From: Methyloceanibacter sp.
GTDB lineage: Bacteria; Pseudomonadota; Alphaproteobacteria; Rhizobiales; Methyloligellaceae
Direction: 5' to 3'
DNA: 8,247 nt
NCBI GenBank assembly: GCA_016649675.1
Contig: JAENXG010000103.1
Coordinates: 1-8,247 of the forward strand
Positions within the stretch are counted from its first letter, which is position 1; the number at the start of each line of letters is the position of its first letter. Both the position numbers and the translations under genes were made by a program. Positions 1 through 6,271 of this stretch are shown here, one piece after another. The notes beneath the pieces are model-generated. The model searched no databases, was not told the origin of the DNA, and was given only the letters and a program-made list of their open reading frames with translations.

Positions 1-21
1 GTGCCGAAGATCGTCGAATAG
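1..21 (+). CDS. gatC: C-terminal end of glutamyl/aspartyl-tRNA amidotransferase subunit C (partial)
   Basis: The first seven codons read V-P-K-I-V-E-stop, ending in TAG at 19-21. GatC proteins typically finish with a motif of the type VPKV(I/V)E, and gatA and gatB lie just downstream on the same strand, so this is probably the 3' end of gatC. GatC is the small subunit that clamps GatA and GatB together in the amidotransferase that converts Glu-tRNA(Gln) and/or Asp-tRNA(Asn) to the amide form. Only six residues are visible, so the call rests on a short motif plus gene context. Confidence 0.6.
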   Translation: MPKIVE

Positions 22-31
22 GAGGGGCGTC

Positions 32-553
32 ATGAAAAGAACCGCTCTCCTCGTGCTTGGGGCATGGCTGATCGGCACCGGCCTCGCCGCGGCGCAAGGG
101 CTGCCGGAGGGGACGTTCGCTTCCTCCAAGGAGGGCTGCAGCAAGCTCGCGACCAAGACCGCGGCCGAGCTCGGCGAAGCGCTGGATTTCACCGTGCTGA
201 GCAAGGCCGGGGTTATCGGTTCCGCGCAGCGTTGCGACTTCGTCAACGTGAGCGCGCATAACGCGACGAGCTGGGTCGCGACCGCCTTCTGCGAGGAGCA
301 GGGCTACAACTATCCCGATCTGTTCGCCATCGCTGAGAAGGCGGGTGGTGAGCTCAGTGTCACGCGGCTGACCACGCAACAGGAAACCTATGAAGGGGCG
401 GCGGATGATTCATCGGCGAATTCCGATGATCTCGACCCGTCAGAGGCCGACCACGACGAGAAAGCGGGAACCGACAAGGGCGCCGCCACGGACGAGCAGA
501 CTGCCAACGACGACTCAGATGCCTATGTCCGCTGTGACCACGTAAAGCCGTAG
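32..553 (+). CDS. Secreted/periplasmic cysteine-containing protein of unknown function
   Basis: This is a 173-aa protein I do not recognise. A strong Shine-Dalgarno (AGGAGGGG, 20-27) sits at good spacing before the ATG. The N-terminus is a classic Sec signal peptide (MKRT, then a hydrophobic run at residues 5-20, with likely cleavage near AAA-QG at 21-23), so the product should be exported. The mature part has four cysteines (C36, C68, C87, C168), enough for two disulfides, with aromatic-rich patches such as GYNYPD (91-96). Residues about 121-163 are a low-complexity Asp/Ser/Ala/Glu-rich acidic stretch. It separates the folded-looking part from a short tail, YVRCD (165-169), that carries the last cysteine. 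The gene lies between the presumed gatC end (10-nt gap) and gatA (4-nt gap), so it is probably cotranscribed with the amidotransferase genes. An exported protein has no obvious role in cytosolic tRNA amidation, and its function is unknown. Confidence 0.85.
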   Translation: MKRTALLVLGAWLIGTGLAAAQGLPEGTFASSKEGCSKLATKTAAELGEALDFTVLSKAGVIGSAQRCDFVNVSAHNATSWVATAFCEEQGYNYPDLFAIAEKAGGELSVTRLTTQQETYEGAADDSSANSDDLDPSEADHDEKAGTDKGAATDEQTANDDSDAYVRCDHVKP

Positions 554-557
554 ACCC

Positions 558-2045
558 TTGACCAAGCTCACCGACCTCACTATCGCCGACGCGCGCCAAG
601 GCCTGCGTACCAAATCCTTCTCGGCCAGCGAGCTGACGCAGGCCCATCTCGAGGCGATCGGGGCTGCGAACGAGGCGCTCAACGCCTTCGTGCTACCGAC
701 GCCTGAGCGGGCGCTTCAAATGGCGAAGGCGAGCGATACGCGCCTCAAGGCGGGCGGGGGCGGTCCGCTCGAAGGCATTCCGCTCGGCATCAAGGACCTC
801 TTCTGCACGAAGGGGTATCGCACCACCGCTTGCTCGCACATTCTGCACGGCTTCACGCCCACCTATGAATCGACGGTCACGGCCAATCTCTGGGCGGCGG
901 GCGCGGTGATGCTCGGCAAGCTCAACAATGACGAGTTCGCCATGGGCTCATCCAACGAGACGAGCTTTTACGGCCCGGTGGTCAATCCCTGGCAGCGCAA
1001 AGGCTCGAACGCCAAGCTCGTGCCCGGCGGGTCGTCGGGCGGATCATCGGCGGCGGTGGCGGCAAGGCTCTGCATGGGGGCGACGGCCACCGACACCGGC
1101 GGCTCGATTCGCCAGCCGGCCGCCGTGACCGGCACCGTTGGCATCAAGCCGACCTACGGGCGCTGCTCGCGCTGGGGCATCGTGGCGTTCGCCTCCTCGC
1201 TCGACCAGGCGGGGCCGATCGCCCGCACCGTCCAGGACGCCGCCATCCTCTTGAAGGTCATGGCGAGCCACGATCCCAAGGACACGACCAGCGTCGATGT
1301 CCCGGTGCCTGACTTCGAGGCGGCCGTTGAGCGGGGCGTGAAAGGTCTCACCATCGGCATCCCCAAGGAATATCGCGTGCCCGGCATGGCGCCGGAGATC
1401 GAAGCTCTGTGGCAGCAGGGGGTGGAATGGCTCAAGGCGTCCGGCGCCAAGATCAAGGACGTGAGCCTGCCGCACACCAAATATGCGCTCCCCTCTTATT
1501 ATATTGTTGCCCCGGCCGAGGCCTCATCGAACCTCGCGCGCTATGACGGCGTGCGCTATGGCTTGCGCGAGCCTGGCTCAGACGTGATCTCCATGTATGA
1601 GAACACGAGGGCTACGGGCTTCGGCGCCGAGGTGAAGCGCCGGATCCTGATTGGGACCTATGTGCTGTCGGCTGGCTATTACGACGCCTATTATCTGAAG
1701 GCGCAGAAGGTGCGCAGCCTGATCAAGCGCGATTTCGACACGGCATTCGAGGAGGTCGATGCGATCCTGACACCGACCACGCCGGGACCGGCCTTCGCGA
1801 TTGGCGAGAAGTCCGGCGATCCGGTCGAGATGTATCTGAACGATATTTTCACGGTGACGGTGAACATGGCAGGGCTGCCAGGTCTGAGCGTGCCCGCCGG
1901 GCTGTCGTCGGAGGGTACGCCGCTCGGGCTCCAGCTCATCGGCAGGCCATTCGACGAGGAGACGCTGTTCCGGACGGGCCGCGTGATCGAAGAGGCGGCG
2001 GGGCCGCTGTTGAAGCCGCAAGATTGGTGGAGCAAAGCCGCATGA
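558..2045 (+). CDS. gatA: Asp-tRNA(Asn)/Glu-tRNA(Gln) amidotransferase subunit A
   Basis: GatA is the glutaminase subunit of GatCAB. It hydrolyses glutamine and delivers ammonia to GatB, which amidates misacylated tRNA in the cytosol. The 495-aa length fits the family. The amidase-signature Ser-cisSer-Lys triad is intact: K79 in GIKD, S159 as cis-Ser in the PGGSSGGSS motif (156-164), and S183 as nucleophile in TGGSIRQPA (180-188). The family motifs GIKPTYGRCSRWG and FASSLDQAGP follow. The start is TTG at 558, only 4 nt after the previous stop. No clear Shine-Dalgarno precedes it, so initiation probably depends on coupling to the upstream gene. The start is supported by the family-typical N-terminus (LTDLTIADARQGL) beginning right after it. 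The gene overlaps the next one by an ATGA junction. Confidence 0.97.
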   Translation: MTKLTDLTIADARQGLRTKSFSASELTQAHLEAIGAANEALNAFVLPTPERALQMAKASDTRLKAGGGGPLEGIPLGIKDLFCTKGYRTTACSHILHGFTPTYESTVTANLWAAGAVMLGKLNNDEFAMGSSNETSFYGPVVNPWQRKGSNAKLVPGGSSGGSSAAVAARLCMGATATDTGGSIRQPAAVTGTVGIKPTYGRCSRWGIVAFASSLDQAGPIARTVQDAAILLKVMASHDPKDTTSVDVPVPDFEAAVERGVKGLTIGIPKEYRVPGMAPEIEALWQQGVEWLKASGAKIKDVSLPHTKYALPSYYIVAPAEASSNLARYDGVRYGLREPGSDVISMYENTRATGFGAEVKRRILIGTYVLSAGYYDAYYLKAQKVRSLIKRDFDTAFEEVDAILTPTTPGPAFAIGEKSGDPVEMYLNDIFTVTVNMAGLPGLSVPAGLSSEGTPLGLQLIGRPFDEETLFRTGRVIEEAAGPLLKPQDWWSKAA

Positions 2046-2452
2046 ACGATGTCGCGACGAAACGCCTGTTGGTGTCCTCGGGCAGCCCCTATGAGCCGAT
2101 CATCGGCTTTTCCCGCGCGGTGCGCGTGGGCAATATCGTGGCCGTGGGCGGCACCACGGCTGGCTCAGGCGGCAAGCCGGTCGCCATCGGCGATCCGGCG
2201 GCGCAGACCCGCGCCATCCTCGAGATCATCGCCAAGGCATTGGCGGACTCAGGCGCCGGCCTCAAGGACGTAATCCGCACCCGGACCTATCTCGTCGACA
2301 TCGCGCATTGGGAGGCGGTCGGCCGCGTCCATGGCGAGTTTTTCGGCGACATCCGCCCGGCAAGCAGCATGCTCGAAGTCTCGGGCTTCATCAGTCCGGA
2401 CTGGCTCGTCGAGATCGAGGCCGACGCCGTCGTGTCCGGCTCTTCCGCCTAG
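2042..2452 (+). CDS. RidA/YjgF/YER057c family protein lacking the canonical catalytic arginine
   Basis: This 136-aa protein has the RidA (YjgF) fold family layout: V-N-I-V-A-V-G-G near residues 29-37, AQTRAILEIIAKAL (54-67), VIRTRTYLVD (77-86), and the C-terminal RPASSMLEVSGF...LVEIEADAV block (105-130). Typical RidA proteins are trimers that hydrolyse reactive enamine/imine intermediates from PLP enzymes. In E. coli RidA the key Arg105 lies in P-A-R-S; the aligned residues here are P106-A107-S108-S109, so the arginine is replaced by serine. This suggests a non-canonical Rid subgroup whose activity may differ. I chose the ATG at 2042 (ATGA overlap with gatA, GGTGGAG at 2026-2032 as Shine-Dalgarno). 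A GTG at 2024 would extend into the gatA 3' end and looks spurious. It sits inside the gat operon. Confidence 0.9.
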   Translation: MNDVATKRLLVSSGSPYEPIIGFSRAVRVGNIVAVGGTTAGSGGKPVAIGDPAAQTRAILEIIAKALADSGAGLKDVIRTRTYLVDIAHWEAVGRVHGEFFGDIRPASSMLEVSGFISPDWLVEIEADAVVSGSSA

Positions 2453-2466
2453 AGGACGATAACGCC

Positions 2467-2781
2467 ATGGCGCCACGAGAAGCCAAGGACTGTGCCAGCA
2501 TGGAGGACGTGAGGGCGGAGATCGACCGCATCGATGTGGCCCTGGTCGACCTCATCGGCGAGCGCTTTGCATATGTCGACCGCGCCTGGCAGCTCAAGCA
2601 ATCGCCGGCGGAAGCGCGCGTCCCCTGGCGCATCCAGCAAGTGATCGACAAGGTGCGCGCGCGCGCCAGTGAGCGGGATCTGCCGCCCGAGCTCGCCGAG
2701 GCGTTGTGGCGGCAGATGATCGGCTGGTTCGTCCAATATGAGGAGGAAAAGCTCCGCCAGCAGATGGAAGACAAGGAGTAG
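2467..2781 (+). CDS. Chorismate mutase AroQ-class, PchB (isochorismate pyruvate lyase)-like
   Basis: This all-helical 104-aa protein aligns along its length with the AroQ-fold PchB family. Matching blocks are DC.S..D.RAEIDRID (8-23), ER..YV..A..LK (32-44) and a C-terminal MIGWF..YE (84-92). Relative to Pseudomonas PchB, the active-site residues Arg14, Arg31 and Lys42 are present as R16, R33 and K44, while Gln90 aligns with E92. Members act as chorismate mutase (chorismate to prephenate) and/or isochorismate pyruvate lyase (salicylate formation); the reaction here cannot be read from sequence. No salicylate or siderophore genes are in the window. The ATG at 2467 is preceded by AGAGGA (2451-2456). 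It follows the RidA-like gene by 14 nt and precedes gatB by 8 nt, so it is part of the operon. Confidence 0.87.
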   Translation: MAPREAKDCASMEDVRAEIDRIDVALVDLIGERFAYVDRAWQLKQSPAEARVPWRIQQVIDKVRARASERDLPPELAEALWRQMIGWFVQYEEEKLRQQMEDKE

Positions 2782-2789
2782 CGGCCGCA

Positions 2790-4262
2790 ATGGACGCTAA
2801 GACCGAAAAAGACAATCTCATCGAAGGCGAGACCGGCCCCTGGGAAGTGGTGATCGGCGTGGAGGTGCATGCGCAAGTCACCTCCAACGCCAAGCTGTTC
2901 TCCGGCGCCTCGACGGAATTCGGCGGTGAGCCGAACTCCCATGTGAGCCTGGTCGATGCCGCCATGCCCGGCATGCTGCCCGTCATCAACGAGAGATGCA
3001 TCGCCCAAGCCATCCGCACCGGGCTCGGGCTGAAGGCGAAGATCAATCTCAACTCGGTGTTCGACCGCAAGAACTACTTCTATCCCGACCTGCCCCAGGG
3101 CTATCAGATCAGCCAATATAAGAGCCCGATCGTGGGCGAAGGGGAGGTCATCGTCGATCTCCTGAGCGGGGAGCGGTTCACCGTCGGCATCGAGCGGCTG
3201 CATCTCGAGCAGGACGCGGGCAAGAGCCTGCACGACCAGCACCCGCTTTATTCCTATGTCGATCTCAACCGCTCGGGCGTGGCGCTAATGGAGATCGTGT
3301 CGAAGCCGGACCTGCGCTCGTCAGAGCAGACACGCGCCTATATCGGCAAGCTCCGAACCATCATGCGCTATCTCGGCACCTGCGACGGCAATATGGAGGA
3401 GGGGTCGCTGCGCGCCGATATCAATGTCTCGGTGCGAAAGCCGGGTGCTGCGCTCGGCATAAGATGCGAGATTAAGAACGTCAACTCGATCCGGTTCATC
3501 GGCCAGGCCATCGAGCACGAGGCGCGCCGCCAGATCGAAATCCTGGAGGAGGGGGGGACCATCCATCAGGAGACGCGGCTGTTCGATGCCAAGCTGGGCG
3601 AGACGCGCTCGATGCGGTCTAAGGAAGAGGCGCATGACTACCGTTATTTCCCGGACCCCGATCTTTTGCCGCTCGAGCTGACAAAGGAATATGTCGAGTC
3701 GCTCAAGGCCGATCTTCCGGAGCTTCCCGACGAGAAGCGCGCGCGCTTCATCGCCGACTATGGGCTCAGCCCTTATGATGCCGACGTGCTCATCGCCGAG
3801 AAGGAGTCTGCCGATTATTTCGAGGCGGTGGCGAAGAGACGAGACGCCAAGCAGGCAGCGAATTGGGTGATCAACGAGTTGTTCGGCCGCCTCAACAAAG
3901 AAGGCCGCAACATCGTCGACAGTCCGGTGTCCGCGGACCAGCTCGGCGGTATTCTCGATCTGATCAAGGAGGGCACCATCTCGGGCAAGATCGCCAAGGA
4001 TTTGTTCGACATCGTTTGGAGCGAGGGGGGCGATCCTGCGGCCATCGTCCAAGCCCGCGGGCTGACTCAGGTCACCGATATGGGCGCCATCGAGACGGCG
4101 GTCGATCAGGTGCTTGCCGCCAATCCGGAGAAGGCCGAGCAGGCGCGCGCCAAGCCCACTCTGGTCGGCTGGTTCGTCGGCCAGGTGATGAAGGCCACAG
4201 GCGGCAAGGCGAGCCCGCAAGCGGTGAACGACCTGCTCAAGGCCAAGCTCGGGATCGCATGA
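2790..4262 (+). CDS. gatB: Asp-tRNA(Asn)/Glu-tRNA(Gln) amidotransferase subunit B
   Basis: GatB binds the misacylated tRNA, activates its side-chain carboxylate with ATP and uses ammonia channelled from GatA. The 490-aa length is normal. Hallmarks in order are VIGVEVHAQV (21-30), VDAAMPGMLPVIN (55-67), SVFDRKNYFYPDLPQGYQISQ (89-109), LHLEQDAGK (137-145), YVDLNRSGVALMEIV (156-170) and LRADINVSVRKPG (207-219) with CEIKNVNS just after. The C-terminal roughly 150 residues form the helical GatB/YqeY tRNA-tail domain, ending LLKAKLG. The ATG at 2790 is preceded by AAGGAG (2773-2778). The stop overlaps the next start as ATGA. Nothing looks damaged. Confidence 0.98.
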   Translation: MDAKTEKDNLIEGETGPWEVVIGVEVHAQVTSNAKLFSGASTEFGGEPNSHVSLVDAAMPGMLPVINERCIAQAIRTGLGLKAKINLNSVFDRKNYFYPDLPQGYQISQYKSPIVGEGEVIVDLLSGERFTVGIERLHLEQDAGKSLHDQHPLYSYVDLNRSGVALMEIVSKPDLRSSEQTRAYIGKLRTIMRYLGTCDGNMEEGSLRADINVSVRKPGAALGIRCEIKNVNSIRFIGQAIEHEARRQIEILEEGGTIHQETRLFDAKLGETRSMRSKEEAHDYRYFPDPDLLPLELTKEYVESLKADLPELPDEKRARFIADYGLSPYDADVLIAEKESADYFEAVAKRRDAKQAANWVINELFGRLNKEGRNIVDSPVSADQLGGILDLIKEGTISGKIAKDLFDIVWSEGGDPAAIVQARGLTQVTDMGAIETAVDQVLAANPEKAEQARAKPTLVGWFVGQVMKATGGKASPQAVNDLLKAKLGIA

Positions 4263-5233
4263 CCCAGGCGATCCGTGTCCATGAACATGGCGGGCCCGAC
4301 GTTCTCAAATGGGAGACGGTCGAGGTTGGCGAGCCCGGTCCGGGCGAGGTGAAGATCAGGCAGACGGCAATCGGCCTCAACTTTATCGACGTCTATGTGC
4401 GAACCGGGCTCTACCCGCAACCCTCGCTCCCCTTTGTGCCTGGCATGGAAGGGGCGGGCGTCGTCACCGCGCTCGGCGAAGGCGTGCGGGATCTCAAAGT
4501 GGGAAGGCATGTCGCCTATGCCGGCCCCATCGGCGCCTATGCCGAGGAGCGCCTGATCGCCGCCGACCGCGTGGTCAAGATTCCCGCGGGCGTCAGCGAC
4601 GAGACGGCGGCTGCCGTCATGCTGAAGGGCATGACCGCGCAATATCTCTTGCGCCGGACTTATAAAGTGGGGCGGGAGACGACGCTCCTCTTCCACGCCG
4701 CGGCTGGCGGCGTCGGCCTCATCGCCTGCCAATGGGCGGCATCGCTCGGTGCGACCGTGATCGGCACCGTCGGCTCAGCCGGCAAGGCGCTCATCGCGCG
4801 GGCGCATGGCTGCAGCCACGTCATCAACACGCGCGAGGAGGACCTCGTCGCCAAGGTCAAGGAGTACACCAAGGGCAGCGGCGTCGACGTCGTCTACGAC
4901 TCGATCGGCAAGGACACCTTCCCGGCGTCCCTGGATTGCCTGAAACCGCTCGGCATGTGGGTCAGCTTCGGCCAGTCGTCGGGGCCCGTGCCTCCGTTCA
5001 AGATCACGCTCCTGTCGCAAAAAGGTTCGCTCTTCGCTACGCGCCCATCGCTCGGCACCTATACCGAGACGCGCAAGGACCTGGTCGCCACGGCGAACGA
5101 TTTGTTCGACGTCATCGCCAAGGGCAAGGTGAAGATCGCCGTAAACCAGAACTATCCTCTGGCCGAGGCCGCCAAGGCCCATCACGATCTCGAAGCGCGG
5201 CTTACCACCGGATCGACTCTGCTCATTCCCTAG
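4259..5233 (+). CDS. qor: NADPH:quinone oxidoreductase (zeta-crystallin-like, zinc-independent MDR family)
   Basis: This 324-aa protein has the medium-chain dehydrogenase/reductase architecture. An N-terminal GroES-like domain carries the QOR-type stretch GLNFIDVYVRTGLYP (39-53) followed by FVPGMEGAGVV. The nucleotide-binding Rossmann segment is HAAAGGVGLIACQWA (146-160), the AxxGxxG variant typical of NADPH-using quinone reductases. The zinc-ligating cysteines of alcohol dehydrogenases are absent. Family members carry out NADPH-dependent reduction of quinones or enones in the cytosol; the true substrate is unknown. Its ATG overlaps the gatB stop (ATGA) and it is probably the last gene of the operon. 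A longer frame upstream in this phase is only the gatB shadow. Confidence 0.93.
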   Translation: MTQAIRVHEHGGPDVLKWETVEVGEPGPGEVKIRQTAIGLNFIDVYVRTGLYPQPSLPFVPGMEGAGVVTALGEGVRDLKVGRHVAYAGPIGAYAEERLIAADRVVKIPAGVSDETAAAVMLKGMTAQYLLRRTYKVGRETTLLFHAAAGGVGLIACQWAASLGATVIGTVGSAGKALIARAHGCSHVINTREEDLVAKVKEYTKGSGVDVVYDSIGKDTFPASLDCLKPLGMWVSFGQSSGPVPPFKITLLSQKGSLFATRPSLGTYTETRKDLVATANDLFDVIAKGKVKIAVNQNYPLAEAAKAHHDLEARLTTGSTLLIP

Positions 5234-5250
5234 GACCTTGGAATAGCGCG

Positions 5251-5277
5251 CCAAACGACCGCAATTTGGAGCTTTTT
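5251..5277 (+). terminator. Possible weak intrinsic terminator after the gat-qor operon
   Basis: A short stem CCAAA (5251-5255) and TTTGG (5265-5269) with a 9-nt loop is followed by AGCTTTTT (5270-5277), 18 nt after the qor stop. The stem is only five base pairs with little GC, so it is weak. Its position, followed by a convergent minus-strand ORF, is where a terminator would be expected. Confidence 0.25.
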
Positions 5278-5326
5278 CCGTGACGCGAAAGCCATCGGGC
5301 AGGGCGTGGACCCGCGCGCCCCAGGC

Positions 5327-5503
5327 TCACAATTCGCGCCTCCGGGAACATGCGCCGGCGGCGAGGCTCGTGAGGAACAGGGCGCTCGCGAGGACAACGA
5401 AGAGAGAGCCGGCGAAGCTGTATTTACTGAGAAGGCCGAGGCCCGCTGCGAGGCCGGAGCTTGTGAGGATCGCGGGTAGCGCCACCGTCACGCCCGAACG
5501 CAT
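5327..5503 (-). CDS. Small hydrophobic membrane protein, function unknown
   Basis: A 58-aa minus-strand ORF starts at ATG 5503-5501 with a good Shine-Dalgarno on that strand (AAGGGA, about 5 nt upstream). The product has two hydrophobic segments: about residues 4-25 (VTVALPAILTSSGLAAGLGL) and 30-50 (FAGSLFVVLASALFLTSLAA). It ends in the basic tail CSRRREL. Codons end mostly in G or C, as in neighbouring genes. The frame stays open upstream to 5587 through alternative starts, but that part is Pro/Arg-rich with no good ribosome site. The overlapping plus-strand frame is Arg-rich and looks like its antisense shadow. No family is recognised. It is convergent with qor. Confidence 0.45.
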   Translation of the reverse strand: MRSGVTVALPAILTSSGLAAGLGLLSKYSFAGSLFVVLASALFLTSLAAGACSRRREL

Positions 5504-5626
5504 ACTCGTCCCTTGGCAGCCAGGTCTTGGGGGCCACGGCTCGCCTGGGATCGCGGCAAGGCGGACTGGCCGCTCTTTCTCTTTCACATCAGGCTCGGCG
5601 GCTTTCTCGTCCTCATTCTCGGTGCG

Positions 5627-5746
5627 CTATCCGCCGACCTCGGCCAAGCGCGTTTGGGAGTGGATGGTGGTCGTCGCCGATCCCGCGAACCGGTAGGGCT
5701 CGGCCGCTCGGCGGATCCCCCGAACGCTTTTCTTGGTTATCGGCAA
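5627..5746 (-). pseudogene. Possible small ORF or 5' fragment of an interrupted minus-strand gene
   Basis: A minus-strand stretch of 39 codons, beginning at a TTG at 5746, encodes a peptide with protein-like composition and strong G/C preference at codon third positions. It includes RAAEPYRFAGSATTT and IHSQTRLAEVGG and ends in TAG (5629-5627). After the TAG the same frame continues open into the 58-aa membrane ORF ending at 5327. This could be an independent small gene, a longer gene broken by one amber codon, or chance. No good Shine-Dalgarno decides the start, and I do not recognise the peptide. Confidence 0.22.
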
Positions 5747-5750
5747 GTGA

Positions 5751-5798
5751 CCTTGAATGGTCAAGGAATCATTGACAATCGCCTAGATTAACTAATTG
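5751..5798 (+). promoter_or_regulatory. Dyad followed by a TTGACA box at the edge of an AT-rich control region
   Basis: CCTTGA (5751-5756) and TCAAGG (5761-5766) form a perfect 6-bp dyad with a 4-nt centre. It overlaps a second dyad, TGACC (5748-5752) with GGTCA (5759-5763). A consensus TTGACA follows at 5772-5777. The best -10 candidate is TAATTG (5793-5798) at a short 15-nt spacing, so the promoter assignment is weak. The dyad could be an operator or simply a small hairpin. Confidence 0.3.
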
Positions 5799-5965
5799 GC
5801 CGCGGAATAGCGTGCAATGTAAACTAATATTACCAAGCGTTATAGATTTAGTTATTTTGCATTAATCACGCGCGTTCAGAAGTTATTGAAGGTGCTCTCC
5901 CATGATTACCGGCATCAGAGGGCCAACAAAGACGCCTTTGAATATGAGTAATTACCCGAATATTC
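5780..5965. other. AT-rich intergenic stretch upstream of the Sel1-repeat gene
   Basis: Between roughly 5780 and 5965 the composition drops sharply from the GC-rich surroundings; 5791-5880 is about 38% GC by hand count. It contains TATAGA (5841-5846) and several TAAT/ATTA runs but no clear gene beyond one short leader ORF. It most likely holds the promoter(s) of the downstream gene, though no -35/-10 pair is convincing. Confidence 0.4.
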
Positions 5966-5982
5966 GACAGGGCGTCGGGTGA
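5902..5982 (+). CDS. Possible 26-aa leader peptide/small ORF upstream of the Sel1 gene
   Basis: An ATG at 5902 is preceded by AAGGTG with about 8 nt spacing and opens a 26-codon frame (MITGIRGP...PNIRQGVG) ending in TGA at 5980-5982. It ends 22 nt before the Sel1-repeat start. The short length and lack of known homologues make it tentative. If translated it could be a leader peptide or a small protein. Confidence 0.2.
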   Translation: MITGIRGPTKTPLNMSNYPNIRQGVG

Positions 5983-6004
5983 GTGATAAAAGGGGGCATG
6001 TGAG

Positions 6005-6271
6005 ATGGCACGAATGGAGATTTCGACGGAAAAGGTCGAGCTGGCGGCTCAAACAGGTGCGCCGGATGCCCTTTTTGAGCTAGGGATGCTTTATGCGACG
6101 GGGCGGGACGTGGCAGCCGACCTGGTGGTGGCGCACAAATGGTTCAATCTCGCCGCAGCGCGAGGCAATCCCACGGCCCTCACGCATCGCGTCGAGCTCT
6201 CCCGCGAGATGTCGACCGAGCAAGTCGCAGAGGCGCAGAAGCTCGCCCGCGAATGGCTGCAGACCCACTAG
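6005..6271 (+). CDS. Short Sel1-repeat (TPR-like) protein
   Basis: This 88-aa protein contains one clear Sel1-like repeat at about residues 19-55: A-P-D-A-L-F-E-L-G-M-L-Y-A-T-G then AHKWFNLAAARGNPTA. The pattern of small residues and the W-F/Y...AA..G signature are typical of the family. Sel1 repeats are helical hairpins that mediate protein-protein contacts; no catalytic residues are expected. There is no signal peptide, so it is probably cytosolic. The ATG at 6005 is preceded by AAGGGGG (about 5990-5995). A bare start-stop (ATGTGA, 5998-6003) lies between that site and the start. The TAG abuts the composite palindrome and the gene is convergent with the minus-strand gene at 6387-7109. Confidence 0.82.
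   Translation: MARMEISTEKVELAAQTGAPDALFELGMLYATGRDVAADLVVAHKWFNLAAARGNPTALTHRVELSREMSTEQVAEAQKLAREWLQTH

Noticed and set aside
2391..3242. Long minus-strand frame (283 codons) opposite the PchB-like gene and gatB
   Set aside because: It is antisense to two clearly conserved genes and its translation has no recognisable motifs.
3321..4220. Long minus-strand frame (299 codons) opposite gatB
   Set aside because: It is the antisense shadow of gatB, which carries all family motifs throughout this stretch.
3863..4258. Upstream extension of the quinone oxidoreductase frame
   Set aside because: The extension lies in gatB in a different frame and is Arg/Gly-rich noise. The enzyme's N-terminus begins at the ATG at 4259.
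5280..5696. Plus-strand 138-codon frame after qor
   Set aside because: Arg-rich and low quality, sharing wobble positions with the minus-strand frame. The minus strand gives credible hydrophobic helices and a better ribosome site.
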